A stretch of DNA of 48,978 bases from Moraxella canis (GTDB taxonomy: Bacteria; Pseudomonadota; Gammaproteobacteria; Pseudomonadales; Moraxellaceae), in the NCBI RefSeq assembly GCF_002014965.1, contig NZ_MUXT01000002.1:1-48978 (forward strand), read 5' to 3'. Below, in pieces: positions 1 through 12,400 of the stretch (its first letter is position 1; each line of letters starts with the position of its first letter). The notes under the pieces are model-generated. The model was not told the DNA's origin, searched no databases, and saw only the letters and a program-made list of their open reading frames with translations. Made by a program: the position numbers and the translations under genes.

Positions 1-8
1 TTTGCCAT
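1..8 (-). CDS. tuf: Start of a gene running off the left edge, probably tuf (EF-Tu)
   Basis: Only ATGGCAAA is visible, reading leftwards (Met-Ala and the first bases of Lys). A GAGGAAA ribosome binding site lies about 8 bases before the ATG. EF-Tu proteins start Met-Ala-Lys, and in E. coli the tRNA cluster Thr-Tyr-Gly-Thr lies directly before tufB. The same four tRNAs in the same order and direction lie at 30882-31309, now separated from this start by the prophage. The assignment rests on context, because too little coding sequence is in view to prove it. Confidence 0.5.
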
Positions 9-82
9 GATGGTTTCCTCATTGTTAATTAAACACCACGATTTTGAAATATATAAATAAATTCAAAACCATATCCTGACAC

Positions 83-111
83 ATTATAGCATACAAGATT
101 TTTGATTGAAA
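83..111 (-). promoter_or_regulatory. Promoter of the tuf-like gene
   Basis: On the minus strand, a perfect TATAAT (83-88) preceded by TG at the extended -10 position lies 17 bases after TTTCAA (106-111). It is about 75 bases before the start codon, leaving a leader. The promoter lies on the chromosomal side of the att repeat, so the gene keeps its own promoter despite the prophage insertion upstream. Confidence 0.65.
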
Positions 112-126
112 TACATTTAAATCCTT

Positions 127-170
127 TTATTTCATCATAATGTCTTAATTAAGCCATCTTGATGAAATAA
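127..170. repeat. Symmetric dyad upstream of the tuf-like promoter
   Basis: Inverted 11-bp arms (127-137 and 160-170, TTATTTCATCA and its complement) are centred exactly on the palindrome TTAATTAA at 145-152. It lies just upstream of the promoter at 83-111. It could be a protein binding site. No following T-run makes it a typical terminator. Confidence 0.35.
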
Positions 171-244
171 TCAAACTAGCCGCTGCCGACCTTTATTGCG
201 ACATAAATCAAATCATGTTGACTATATGCGCTAAATGATCATAA

Positions 245-349
245 ACACCAAAAAATCCCCAATAAAAAATCCTTAGAAGTATCTAAGGATTCTAAATATG
301 GAGCTCTTGGCGAGAATTGAACTCGCGACCTCTCCCTTACCAAGGGAGT
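245..349. repeat. Left attachment site (att repeat, partial tRNA-Thr)
   Basis: These 105 bases recur in direct orientation at 30828-30932 with one difference (G279 against A30862). The copy contains the 3' half of a tRNA-Thr(GGT) gene, from the anticodon arm to CCA, plus the tRNA operon terminator, but no 5' half. It is therefore a leftover att copy and not a functional tRNA. Sequence outside the repeat diverges at once on both sides, as expected for a site-specific integration crossover. Confidence 0.92.
268..291 (-). terminator. Terminator inside the left att repeat
   Basis: A perfect 10-bp stem (268-277 with 282-291) with a four-base loop is followed on the minus strand by a run of six T residues. 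It follows the 3' end of the tRNA sequence within the att repeat, so it is the original tRNA-operon terminator or the phage-carried copy of it. Confidence 0.75.
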
Positions 350-382
350 ATCTCATATTTAAAATCAAGGACTTATTATGCG

Positions 383-393
383 TTGGCGTAATT
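383..393 (+). promoter_or_regulatory. Possible integrase arm-type site, left end
   Basis: TTGGCGTAATT occurs here, 33 bases inside the left att repeat. The ten bases TTGGCGTAAT occur twice more in the same orientation inside the right att repeat (30794-30803 and 30805-30815). Repeats near both ends, outside the crossover core, are typical of integrase arm-binding sites. The protein-binding role is inferred. Confidence 0.5.
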
Positions 394-407
394 TAGGAGT
401 AAATACC

Positions 408-436
408 AAAAACCTACCCGTATTAGGTAGGTTTTT
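408..436 (-). terminator. Terminator after the giant polymerase gene
   Basis: A perfect 11-bp inverted repeat (408-418 and 426-436, core AACCTACC) with a 7-base loop has A-rich and T-rich outer arms, so it could work in both directions. It lies 54 bases past the stop codon of the giant minus-strand gene and closes that transcript before the att site. Confidence 0.75.
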
Positions 437-489
437 AGTGCTTATTAGTATAGAAATTTTAGACTAATAAATCAAGGTACACTTCTTAT

Positions 490-3400
490 TTATAAGAACA
501 TAGCTATTATTGGTAGTTGTGCTAATGCACCAATCCCTGTAAATGCTCCAAGACCTATATTAAACATAGGGAAGAATGGATTTAATACCCCTGCAACAGG
601 TAAGTATTCTTCTACCATGAAATGTTGAAGCATTGCATGACCACCATTTTGATGTAACTGTCTTGCTAGTGCTCGTTGGAATCTCACAGTAAACTTGGTA
701 AACATAAACAGACCCAAATCATTGGCGGCTTGTAGCATACGGTTTGTAGGAATGTCATAGTTAATGAATACTTCCTGAGCCATCTGGATACCATCTTCAA
801 ATGCAGCTTTCTTAGATTTACCCATTTTCAATGATTTCTTTTCAATGTGCTTGGCTAATACATACTTAGCAGCAAAATCAGAGAACTGAGTAGATTCACT
901 CAAGAACTTATGAATTTCAGTATCAGGATGAAATGTTGCCCACTTCAGTGTTGTACGTACTGGTTGTGGTATCTTCTCTGCTAAGTTATCTAATTTCTTC
1001 TCAAAATCAGATTTAAATAACTTGGTTTCAGAGCCCATATCAATGTCTTCCACAATCGTACTCATTAAACCTTCTTCCATGTACTTGTGCATACCTGAAT
1101 TTTGCATATTCTGTCTGACAGCAATGAGTTCTGCTTTAAGCTTTTTACGCTGAGAGTCAGACGTTGTATTAAGCAACTCAAAGTTAATACGCTGTTCTTC
1201 TGCTTGTAATTGACGATAAGCTTTACCTTCTTTCCAAGCATAGAACATACCTCTTGCTAACTCTGTTGGCGTAATACCGTAAGCTGCTGAAATCAAAGCA
1301 TTAGCAATAATATTACCAATCAAAACTTTGACAGAACGAATCACAATCAAATCTTTGGCTTGGGTAACAAACCATTCCCAGACATATTGATGATTAGCTG
1401 CTTTATTACGAGCTTGTTTACCATAGATATTTTCATACAAAGTGACCATGAACTTCTCAAAGTAATTACGCTCACCACTGACTTTGTCAAACATCTCAGA
1501 GACATTGTATTTTCTGAAACCAAAGACAGAGTTAAATACTGCTGTACGAATAACAAATGGTTTACCCTTACCAAATTGACGTTGCATTTCTTGGTAGAAC
1601 TCATAAGGCATCATCCGTAGCATCTCTTGAACTCTTGGGTCAGGAGAATCAGGATTAATCACTGTAAAGTGTACAGGTGAGATTTTAAAACCAGTAGTAG
1701 GGTTTTTAGCGTCTTCAGCCAGTACTTGTGCTAACGTACGCTGTGTATTGACTAACTTTGGTTTAGCAACAAGCTCACTACCCATAGAAGCTAACATCAT
1801 GTCAAATGATAAGTCACGATCTAGCAGTTTATCTCTTAATTCACCTGACATTTCATAGTTATAACCTAAGATCAACATATCATTACCATAACGAGGAATG
1901 AGATGATTACCCTTAATATTACGTGGATCATAATTGCGTGCATCCATTGTCTTAGCAAGCTCAGTATTGCGATTTAAACGTCCTTGACCTACACGAGCTA
2001 ACTCTTTAGAGTCAGTCTTATAGTTAAAGACTTCATACCCACGGAAGTGAGTATCTTTCATTTCCAAACCACCAGAATTATAACGAGCATACGGTGCGTT
2101 CTTATTGATCATCAGATAGCGTGGTTCAGTACTATCTAACTCATCTTGAACAATGGGATCATGCAGTGCTTGCTCATAGCCTTTTTGGATATAATCATCT
2201 ACTTCCTCAGCTTTGACAGCAACCACATCTACATGAGGATTATGAATTGCAGGCTTGAATCCTTTGATATAGTTCAATGGATTGTCCTTAAATTCTTCTT
2301 TGGATTGTTTTACAAGATCATGATGAGTATTCAGCATAGCAATCAACACTTGACCTTCATTTTGAATTAAGTCTTGTGTTGTGTACATATACTTACCATT
2401 AACCATCTCTAAGCCATGTAGTGTTACTAGCTCATCTACCGTTTCAAAGATCGTTTGATCCATCTGTTCATAAGGTGTAACGCTACGTGTTCCTGCGGAA
2501 GTTGCAATCAATTCAGCGTTCTTTTTCACATCACCTGAGACGGTTTCACCTACCATATACCAAGCCAAGTCTTTGGTATCTTTCAGTAATTGATTGAAAT
2601 GTTCACGGTTTTTGGATAAAGACTGTAGCTTATCTTCCAACTCTTTAATACGAACTTTTCGTTGTTTTGAGTTAGCAATATAATTGAGTGTCTGTTCCAT
2701 GCCATGATAATGTAGTAGTGTCTGTGCATCAGACATCATGACAGTACGAGTGATAGACTGCTTAGCATGATTATCAAAACGCTTAGGATCTTTCATAATA
2801 GAAGCAAAGTTATTCAGCATAGACTGCTTATAGTTAGCACGATCTTGTGCTACTTTATTCACCATACGGATAACACGCTCTACAGTATGACCTACACCAC
2901 GCTGACCTAACATTTCATTGACAGTTTCTTTGACAAAGCCACGTGTTGCTGATTTGATGTCTTGGTTTCCACCATAAGACATATTCATATCCAAACCAGT
3001 AATTGCTAAACCTGCTTCTACCGTCAGGTTCATGCTGTTCTGTGCAATGCTACTTTGACTAAGATCCTCTAATTGCTTAGCAGCTTTAATACGCTCTTTA
3101 TGACTACGCCAAGTATCACGCATCGTATCAGACATAGGTAAGCCACTGATGATAGCGTCACTACCAACATCCCAAGTCTTATCCCATACCCAGTTAGCAG
3201 CATCCATAGGCTTTTGATACACCGTATTCCACGCTTTATCTATCATAGATACCCGAGCTAAACGAGCATTAGTTTCAGCATTAATCAGCTTTGCCATAAG
3301 CTGTTTGGTTGCTTCAGAAGTACTATCTGCATTGAGATATTTACTTCTCAATAAATTCATCGCTTTGTGCCATAAATTCATGAACTTATCAAACCAACTC

Positions 3401-6400
3401 TCATGCTTGATTTTACGTAGTTCTACTTTCTGATCAGTCAGTTCATTGAATGTTTGTGATGATAAAACCAACCCAACAACAGAAGCTAAGTTATTCATCT
3501 CACCTACAGACTTAAACAGTTTACTGTGCTCAGTTTCATACAGATTTTTCACTTCATCATTCACTGTATGATAGTCAGGATACAGATCAGCAGCAGTAGG
3601 ATAAGCTTTAATCAGTTGTGCATGAATCTTATTAAGCTCTGATGTGATGTTAGAGTCAGCATGATTATTAACTAAGAAATCTACAATACTCGTAACTGCT
3701 TGATAAGATAACTGCTCTTTAACAGTCATATTAAATGTATGTGGAACAAAATACTCACTCACTTGTTTAGCAGTATCTAGAAGACTCTTTTGATCCATCT
3801 CACTTAAGCTACTATAAGTAATGTTGCCCTCAAACAGACTATCCCAAACTTCTTGCAGATGCTTATTCCATCCATCAGTGATTGTCTGACTATCCAATGA
3901 ATTAAATACTTCTGATACAGATTGTTTATCTGTTTCATCAAATATCTCTGAATAACGAGTGTCTTCATTGTTATCTGAAGTGACTTGTGTTATATTGGTT
4001 TCGTTTGAAGCTCCCACATCAGTACGAGCGGAATAGGACTGATTGTGCGTAGGACTGGTTTTGCCATATCCCTTGCCAGTACCATCTTCAAACAACTCAA
4101 AGGCAGTGATCATCCAAGCATTACTACCTTGATTTTTGATTAAACTAACTAAGTGATTATCAAGAACTAACTGCAACTTAGTTGCTCCACCTTGTTCAAA
4201 TCTATCAAGTACTCTACCCTTGGCAATAGTATCTACTGTAGCATTTGTCAGCATATCAACCACTTCATCATAGCTCATACCGTCTTTACGCATACGAGCT
4301 TCAATAATGTGACTAATACCCATTGCACCTTTGGTTTTCCCATTAGCTTTCAGGATACCAGTACTTCCCCAGACAAAATCAACCCAACCAATATCATTAC
4401 GATACATAGCACGTTTAACATCCGCTTTGGTTGTGATGGCTTTATTCATGGCTTCTGTACCACGTTTAATATTAGCTTGCACTGACTTCATAGCAGAAGC
4501 GCTAAAGCGAACATCATTACTTACTAAGGTCAGTAAATCCACAGGTGGATTATCCATGATAGTTTCAACATTTTGTGCAAATGCTTTATATCCATCACCC
4601 TTAAAACCAAGCACCTTAGACGCTAAGCGTACCAAGAAATCCATCACAGATGAGATGCCTTTTCTTAGTTTGATACCCAAATCATCAAGCTCAATAGCGT
4701 CATCAATATAACGCATCATCTCAGAGTCAGTCATACCATAAGCGATAAACTCACTTAAGCCCGCATACTGATTGCCATTAGCTGTATCAGCTTCTTGAGA
4801 TGCTTTGATGACTTCCATGATTTGATTAACACGAGTTAAATCATCTTCTTCGGTGTCATGACGACTATGCCCGTACTTTTTATTAAACGCTACATCTTCT
4901 TGCCACTTAACCATGACAGCATCAAGCATCTTATTTAGATGACTTAATTCACTACGTAAGTCTTGAGCATTAGAGATGATGGCGTACTCAGTCAGAGCGT
5001 GTACAAGCTCATGATTGATAACTCGTAGCTTATTCTCATCGTTACCACTCTGGTTAAAGGTTTGGTTATCCAAAGTCAATGTATGAGTAGTTACATCATA
5101 GCTTCCATAGGCACGAGTACCATTAGGTGTCGTCACATCAGAAAACTTCACAGACATCTTGCTTAGATGTTGGTTGGCTTTACCCATCAACATTTTATTA
5201 AGCTTTAACTGTACTTCACTGACATTAACCAGACCTTTAATGGTTTGGTCAAGTTGTTTTAGGTTTTGGATTGTTGGCTCAGTTGGTGTACTGGACAAGT
5301 GAGTAAATGCAGTTCCCTGAGTACCGTCTGTTCCTGTACTTGCTGTGGGAAGTTGGGAAACTTGCTCTGTTGCTCTAGTTTCAGATTGATTCAACGCTCC
5401 ACTCTTTGTAAAAGATTTAGCAGTGCTGTTTTTCTGTTTATACTGATCAAGATCTAACTCTTTTGCTAATTGCTTGATTTGATCCACAACTTTACTCTTT
5501 TCTTTTAGAGCAGTTTGACGATCAGCATCTGTGACTTGATACTCACCAAACTCGCCTGCATACTGATGTACATAAGCCAGATTCGCTAACTGATCTAGTT
5601 TATTAAGTTCAGTCTCTGTAACTTCATTAATTAAGCCAGTAAGAGCTTTAGTAAGCTCAGCAAAGGCTTCAGTGTTATGAAAATCTTCATCAAGAACGCC
5701 TTCTTTAACCAGTGCATAGCTACTCTGAATAACACTGGCTAATGTACGTAATGACTCAAGCTGACCATGATAACTGACCAAAGCTTGGAATGTGGCTTTG
5801 TTTTGTTGGGTAATCATATCAAGCTGATTATCAATAGCCCCAATATTCGCATCATGGATGTTAATATTAATTTTCTTACCCAAAGACATAGCAAAGGATG
5901 AGATATAACTATCCATAGATTGTGTTTGTACAGAGTTAGCTAATAGAGCTTTATCTTCAAGATAGGTCTGTCTTGCAGGACTACCAAATGAAGTGGCTTG
6001 ATACTTACCTGATTTATTGACTAAGAAAAAGCTGTTATTGGTTAAGTTCAGTTTATCTGCTGTAAGTGCTTCCCTGAGTCGTGTTAAACGTACCTTAGCT
6101 TTAGATTCCCCATTTTGTACAGAATACACATTATGAATCTGTGCCTGAACTTTATCCATCACAGAATGGACAAGCTCTTCACGCTCTTTATCAGATAAAC
6201 CACGATACTTGATTTCTTTATAAGCCAAATCATCTGCTGTTGCTTTATCTAAACCAGAAGCAACTAAAGACTCAGAGATTCTTTGTGTTACAGTCTCTAT
6301 AGCACGTTCTTCTACTTCATGATATATTTGAGTGAATATTTCAACTGCACCGCTCAGCATACGCATATTGACTTTATTCTTATGGATATACATATCTTCA

Positions 6401-9400
6401 TAGCTCTTTAGTACTTCTGCAAGATATTGACCCATAGTAAAGTCATACTCTTTAGATAGCATGGCTTCATTTTCAGGACTAACCCAAGCTTCTAGCATAT
6501 ATTTGAGATCTAAGTTATCATTGATCACAACCGCTTTAGGTTCATTATCAATTGTAATATTCCATTGAGTAGGTTTTCTCATCATAAAAGAGAATAGTTG
6601 ATCTACTGTTTTAACTTGGTTTAGAAGCTTAGTTCGTTCAGTGTCATACTCTAATTGAGTCATTTGACCTGCTTCTAAAGCTTTCTTATTAAGAATACCT
6701 TGTTTGGCAGCATCAGTGATTGTAGCTTGCATTTCTTCCATAAAAGTACGGAATACAGCTTTCTTCATAGATCTAATTCCTGCACCATAGTTAAATGGAA
6801 TCAAGACACTCTTAGCCACTGCACGCTTAGTTAAGCTCTTTTGTACTTTCATTAATGCACGGAAGACTTGTTCATTATGAGTCGCTAAGTCTTTCTTTAA
6901 ATTCTTATGGAAACTCTTAATAAAATCTTCTTGTGCTTTTTCATCAATGACAGCGTTCTTAAATGCGGTATAGTAATCACCCAGATCCTTATTATGACGA
7001 GCATCAAAATAAGATTTAAACTCATCATCAAGACTAAAGAAACCAGTACGTAATAACAGATCTTTATAAAATGCCCCATTCCAGAAGTGAGCTAATGCTG
7101 CACCATTATTCAAACCATCAGAGCCTAAACCTAGTGATGTTGTGAAATTATCATGATTGCTTTCTTGTGCGGTTTGGAAATCTGCCCATTCTCTTAGAGC
7201 TCTTAAAGAATTAGCCCCCATCTTCATTTCTGCAATAACACCACTAAGATGATCCATCTCTTTAGATGAAATCTTGTCACCTGCTTGTGCTTTAGAGACA
7301 ATCTCTGTCGCTGTTTGGATATGTACTTGGTTTAAGTACTCTATAAACGCAGGGATAAATACATAACTGGGCAATTTATCTACAGTAAACCCTTCTGTGA
7401 ATATCTCTTTAGCACCAGTACTTGCAAAGTAAGCATCAATGAAATCTTCACTACCTTCCATATTCTCAGCCAATGCACGTAGGAAGTAAGTTAGTTTTAA
7501 TTCATCTTTAGTCAAATGCTTAGAATGAATTTCTTTACCATGCTCTTTCAGCTTACTTTGTAACGAGTCTAATACTGATGTTCCATCTGTATTCTTAAGC
7601 TGTACAGTCACTTTAAAGTTACTAGGCTCAGCCATAGCACGGTGTAGTTTAGAAGACTGATAGTTAAAGATATTACTGTTATAGTGCATACGGCTATTAA
7701 CAGCCATAAACATCGTATCCCAGTACTGACGAACACCATTGACTTTAGGTATGCTATTGATGAAATCTACAGCATTTGTCCAATCACGCATTACAGCTTC
7801 TGACTTACCTTCTAAGCCATCACGATCATTGATATGAGCGGTTTGTAGCTCACCTTCTTTTAACTTAGCACCAATCATCTCAAGGAAAGTATCTTCATGT
7901 TGAGAAGCCAAGTTAGTTAATAAACTAAAGGTAGGTTCATTAATCACATTTGCATGAGCTTGTGCTTTAGCAACACGTAGAGCTTGTAGGTCAGTTACTG
8001 TTGCATCAGTACGCTTGATTCTACGCTTAACATTCTCAGCACTTTCTTCTATTGGCTTAAGTGATGGTATACGGACAGCACTCACACCACCCATAATATC
8101 TGCCAGATAACCTGCTGTCCCTTTATTGGTTTCACTGATTTCATTGATACGTTTGTTTATACCCTTACCTTCTTTATTAGTAATGGAAACAAAACGAACA
8201 GTACCATGTGGACTAAAATCCTTTTCATCAATAGCACCACTAACTTGCTCAATCGCTTCTTTATGTTTTGCACTAGAGATACTATGTAGATGAATTAGAT
8301 CAGCAGATTGCATTGCTGATAGTGCCCAAGTACCCAGTGCAGAATACAGACGTGAATCTACCGTCACAGAACCATTCTCTGTACGCTGAATATTTAGTGT
8401 TTCAGCAACTCGTTTACCTAAATCATCAGCAATTTTGACATAACCAGAACCAATGTATTTATAGGTGTTCCACATCTCTTTAGTAATGTGTGCACTGTTT
8501 CTTTGCTCTACATCATTACTGGTTAAACCAAGCAAAGTAAGAATATCATCACGAGTATTCATAGTATGCTTAGCAACACTGATTAGATAATCATAAGCAC
8601 CATAGCTCAGTGCATCTAGAACATTACTATCAAATTCACCAGTGTCTTTATCATAAAAATAGTTTGCCAATGCCGTATTTTCATAACCTTCATTGGTTGG
8701 TTTAAATACTTCTTTTAGATGCTCACGAAACTCAGCAGTAAACTCAGCAAAGTCATTGATCTGTTCTCTTTGTGCTTTCGTAGGTGGATCAAGATTAAGT
8801 ATCTGACTGGCTTTAATTGGATTCATATAAAGCTCTGTAACAAAGTTAGAGATACTACTTAATGGTTTGCGTAGTGTCTGTGCTTGTCTAAAGCTTGTTT
8901 TTAAGACATTTCTAACAGCTTTAGAATCCTTTGTTGCAGTAATAGGTTTTTTCAGGTCTTCCTCAATACTTTCAACAGGCTCTTTTAACTGACGAAGCTT
9001 AGCTTCAGTAGATTTAGAGAAATTCCCTTCAGTATCTAACACACTTAAAGTCGTGCTATCACTAACAACACCTAACAGTTTTGTATAAGCTGTAGATTCC
9101 TCTTTACTAAAACCAAAGAAGTTACTAACAGCATCCATTAAAGCATAATAAGCTTTAGTAACTTTATTCTTACCACGAGATACTTTGACTTGTTTTAATA
9201 CAGACTTAACGTCTTCATTGAATAAACCAAGCTGTAATAAATCAGCAGCAGAATCCGTTGCTCTCATGAGCAATGCTTTACTGTTTTCAGTAAACTTCTG
9301 ATTTGGATCAGATAAGATTTTACGCATACTTTTACGTACATCTTTATTGATTTCATCTACTCTTAGTCGTAATTCACCTAACTTAGCTTGTCTATCAATA

Positions 9401-12400
9401 ACCTCATCATCAAAGAGTACATCAGTGTTTTGCTTACCTTCTTTTCTATTAGCATCTCTTTGTTTCTTGGTTTCAATGTTAGCCAAAGCAGTCACATGAT
9501 CTAGGGTATCTAGTTCATCAGCAATATGACCAATCTGCTTATGCACCATTGCACGAGCAATATCACGAGTAATGTCTTTACTGTTTTCACTCACACGGAT
9601 AATGTCATCATCATAACTGGCTTTTTCGTCATAGCTAGACTTATCTTGAATCTCAACTTTAATATCAGGACTGTATTTAGACAATACACTAATCAATGCT
9701 TGGTTTTCTGCCTGAGACTTATTCTCAGGCTTAATCTGAGATGATTCTATAGAACTGGATAAATCACTCACCTTAACTGGTTTATTGATAAAGCTCTTTT
9801 CAATCGGTGTATTAGGTATATAAGCGGATTCTTCTGGCTTAGTTTCTTCTTCTTTTGGTTTAGAAGTAGATTCTAGTTTACGAACCTGCATTGGTTTTAA
9901 TACAGTTTCTTTAGTGATTGCATTACTAGCACGATTCGTTGGGATAGATGAATTACGATTTACTGAAATCGTCTCTACTGGCGTTGTAGGCTCATCTACA
10001 GAAGATTCAGTCTCTTGGCTAGGGTTACCTTCTGTACTGGTAGAAACACCTGTAGGAAGCGTCTTTGACGCTTCTGTGGTGTTATCTTGATCAGACTCAA
10101 AGATACTAAGATCAAAACCAGTATCTGTACTTTCATCAATACCAGTTTCAACAATAGGTACTTCACTAACCCCATCTGAAGTAATAATAGGATTACTACT
10201 ATTATTCAAACCAGCTTCAGTAATTCCAGTATTATTAGTAATATTAGGTGGAATATTATTTCCTACATCACTATTGTTTAAACCAGTAATAGTGCTATTA
10301 ATACTATTAGTCGCTGTATATTCATTGAACTTATTTAAATCCTCTTTAGAGAAGACATGAGGCTTATATAAGTTATCTTCTTTACCAAAGGTATTAGCAT
10401 CAATAGGACGTTGAATCTCACTATGAAACTGACCATCTGCCATTAATGTACCCATATTAGATAGAACATTAAAGACAGCTTGTGGTTGATCTTTATATGA
10501 TACTTTTTGTAGTTCTGGATATTGACGGAGTTCTTCTACTACTCTAGGAACAATCGCAGCTTCACTAAATGCTGAGTTACTCATCTTATGTTGTACAACA
10601 AAACCCGTATTAGGATTAGCAGCCATTTGTAATAATGCACGACTAAAGTCTTGGTTATTACTGACAGCAACACGCATAAAGTCCATATAACGGTTAGCAC
10701 TCTCAATCATAGCAGCATCTTTACCTGCCTGTGTACCATCATGAACAATGATGTACATATCCCCACCAAACTCTTCTATCAACTTAAGTTTTTGTTGATC
10801 ACGAGCATTGGTTGATTTGGCATAGATAGGTGGTTGGATAGGTGATCCAAAGATACCTGCTTTGATGACTTCTTTATTTTTATCAATAAAGACATTACTT
10901 CTAACAGTAACTTGACCAGTTTCAGGATCTTTACTTGATCCAGTACCACGATAGATACTGGATAAAGATACTGTAGCCATCTTACCTTCATCATTGACCT
11001 GTCTTTCACCACGTCCAAGCCAAACATGATTAGGTGTTGCTTCACCTGCTTGGATTTTACGTTGATATTCACCCACACTACTATCACGAGCTAATGTATC
11101 GTTGTATGGATTCGTAGGTAATCGTAAAGGTTTTCTTTGTGTAGGTGTTGTTGTTGTAGGTTTTATCGTAGGATCTGGTGTTGTAACATCAGGTACAGAT
11201 ACTTGATTGATACTTGACCCACGAGTAACTTGTACAGGTGTTTGGTTTGTAGGAGTCTCTACAGATACAGGCTGTTGCTGTTGAGATACCCCAGTAGAGA
11301 CTTGACTGAAGTCTATTAAACCAAAGTCTGATACTTTTACTGAGTGTTTAATATGATCAGATGCACCATGTAATTCATAAGCTTTATCATAACCTTGTTT
11401 GATTTGATTCAGATGAGCAGCTTCTTCAATCAAATTATTAACAAAGTTTCTTGAGATATTACTAATCTCAATCGCACCTGTTTTAGCACGTAACTCTTTT
11501 GAGATACTACCTTCATGGACTTCCCATTCTTGAGTACCTGCTTTACGTGCAATATATAAGGGTTGCTCAGTTTCATCAAAGCTATCCATAGCTTGTTTAG
11601 CAGCAATGGCTTTAGACGTATGACTGTCATTGAATCTAGATAAGTGATTATAGTAACTGTCTAGTACTTCAATATCATCTGTCTTTAAGTACTGCACTAA
11701 GCCTTGTTGATAACTTTGTAAGCCAATATAACCATCTTCAGCACGTCTGGCTTTCTTACCAATATAAATATCATGCTTAACATTGTCTGCATTTTTAGTC
11801 GCATTTTCTACAACACGTACTTCATTTAATAAGCGAAGTTTCTCAGCGTGTTTTTCACTTAATGCACCTTGCTCTACCAAAATGTTAATCATGTCATCAG
11901 AGAGCATCTCAGAATAACGAATGACTTCATCAAAGGTATCTTGCTGTGCTTTACTGGTTACTTCAGATTCTCCAGAGACTTGTTGTGGCTCTGATTCAGG
12001 GTTAGCCTGAATATTAGCAACCTGTGCTTCCAGTGAGTCAATCTTGTCTTGTAACACTTTTTGGGCTTCTGCTTCTTTAGCCTTGGTTTTTTCATCTTTG
12101 AACTTCGCTATTAAACTTTCTAATCGTTCTTGTGCTGTACGACTATCATCTACATTTATACTATTGTTACCAGACTGATTAGAGAATGATCCTGAATAGT
12201 TAGACCCTAACAAACGGTTAATATCAGCATGACCTTGATCTAACTTGGCTTCATGGTCACTAGAGTTAAATGATGCGCCACTTTTTAATTTGCTTTGACT
12301 ATAAGCCCAACCAATAATAGCATGACCCCAACGTCTGTCTTTTAAATCTGGATTAGCTTGTTTTAAGAAGTTACGGGTATCATAAGTACCATTTCTATAC

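Noticed and set aside
300..349. Second tRNA-Thr gene at the left att site
   Set aside because: Only the 3' half from the anticodon arm is present. The sequence beyond 349 does not match the D-arm or the 5' acceptor strand.
9520..9550. HKQIGH in the giant protein as another metallopeptidase site
   Set aside because: The spacing is not HExxH and no Glu follows the first His, so it does not meet the motif.
10779..11087. Overlapping frames inside the giant gene on both strands
   Set aside because: They lack ribosome binding sites and known domains and follow from the base composition of the opposite or shifted frame.
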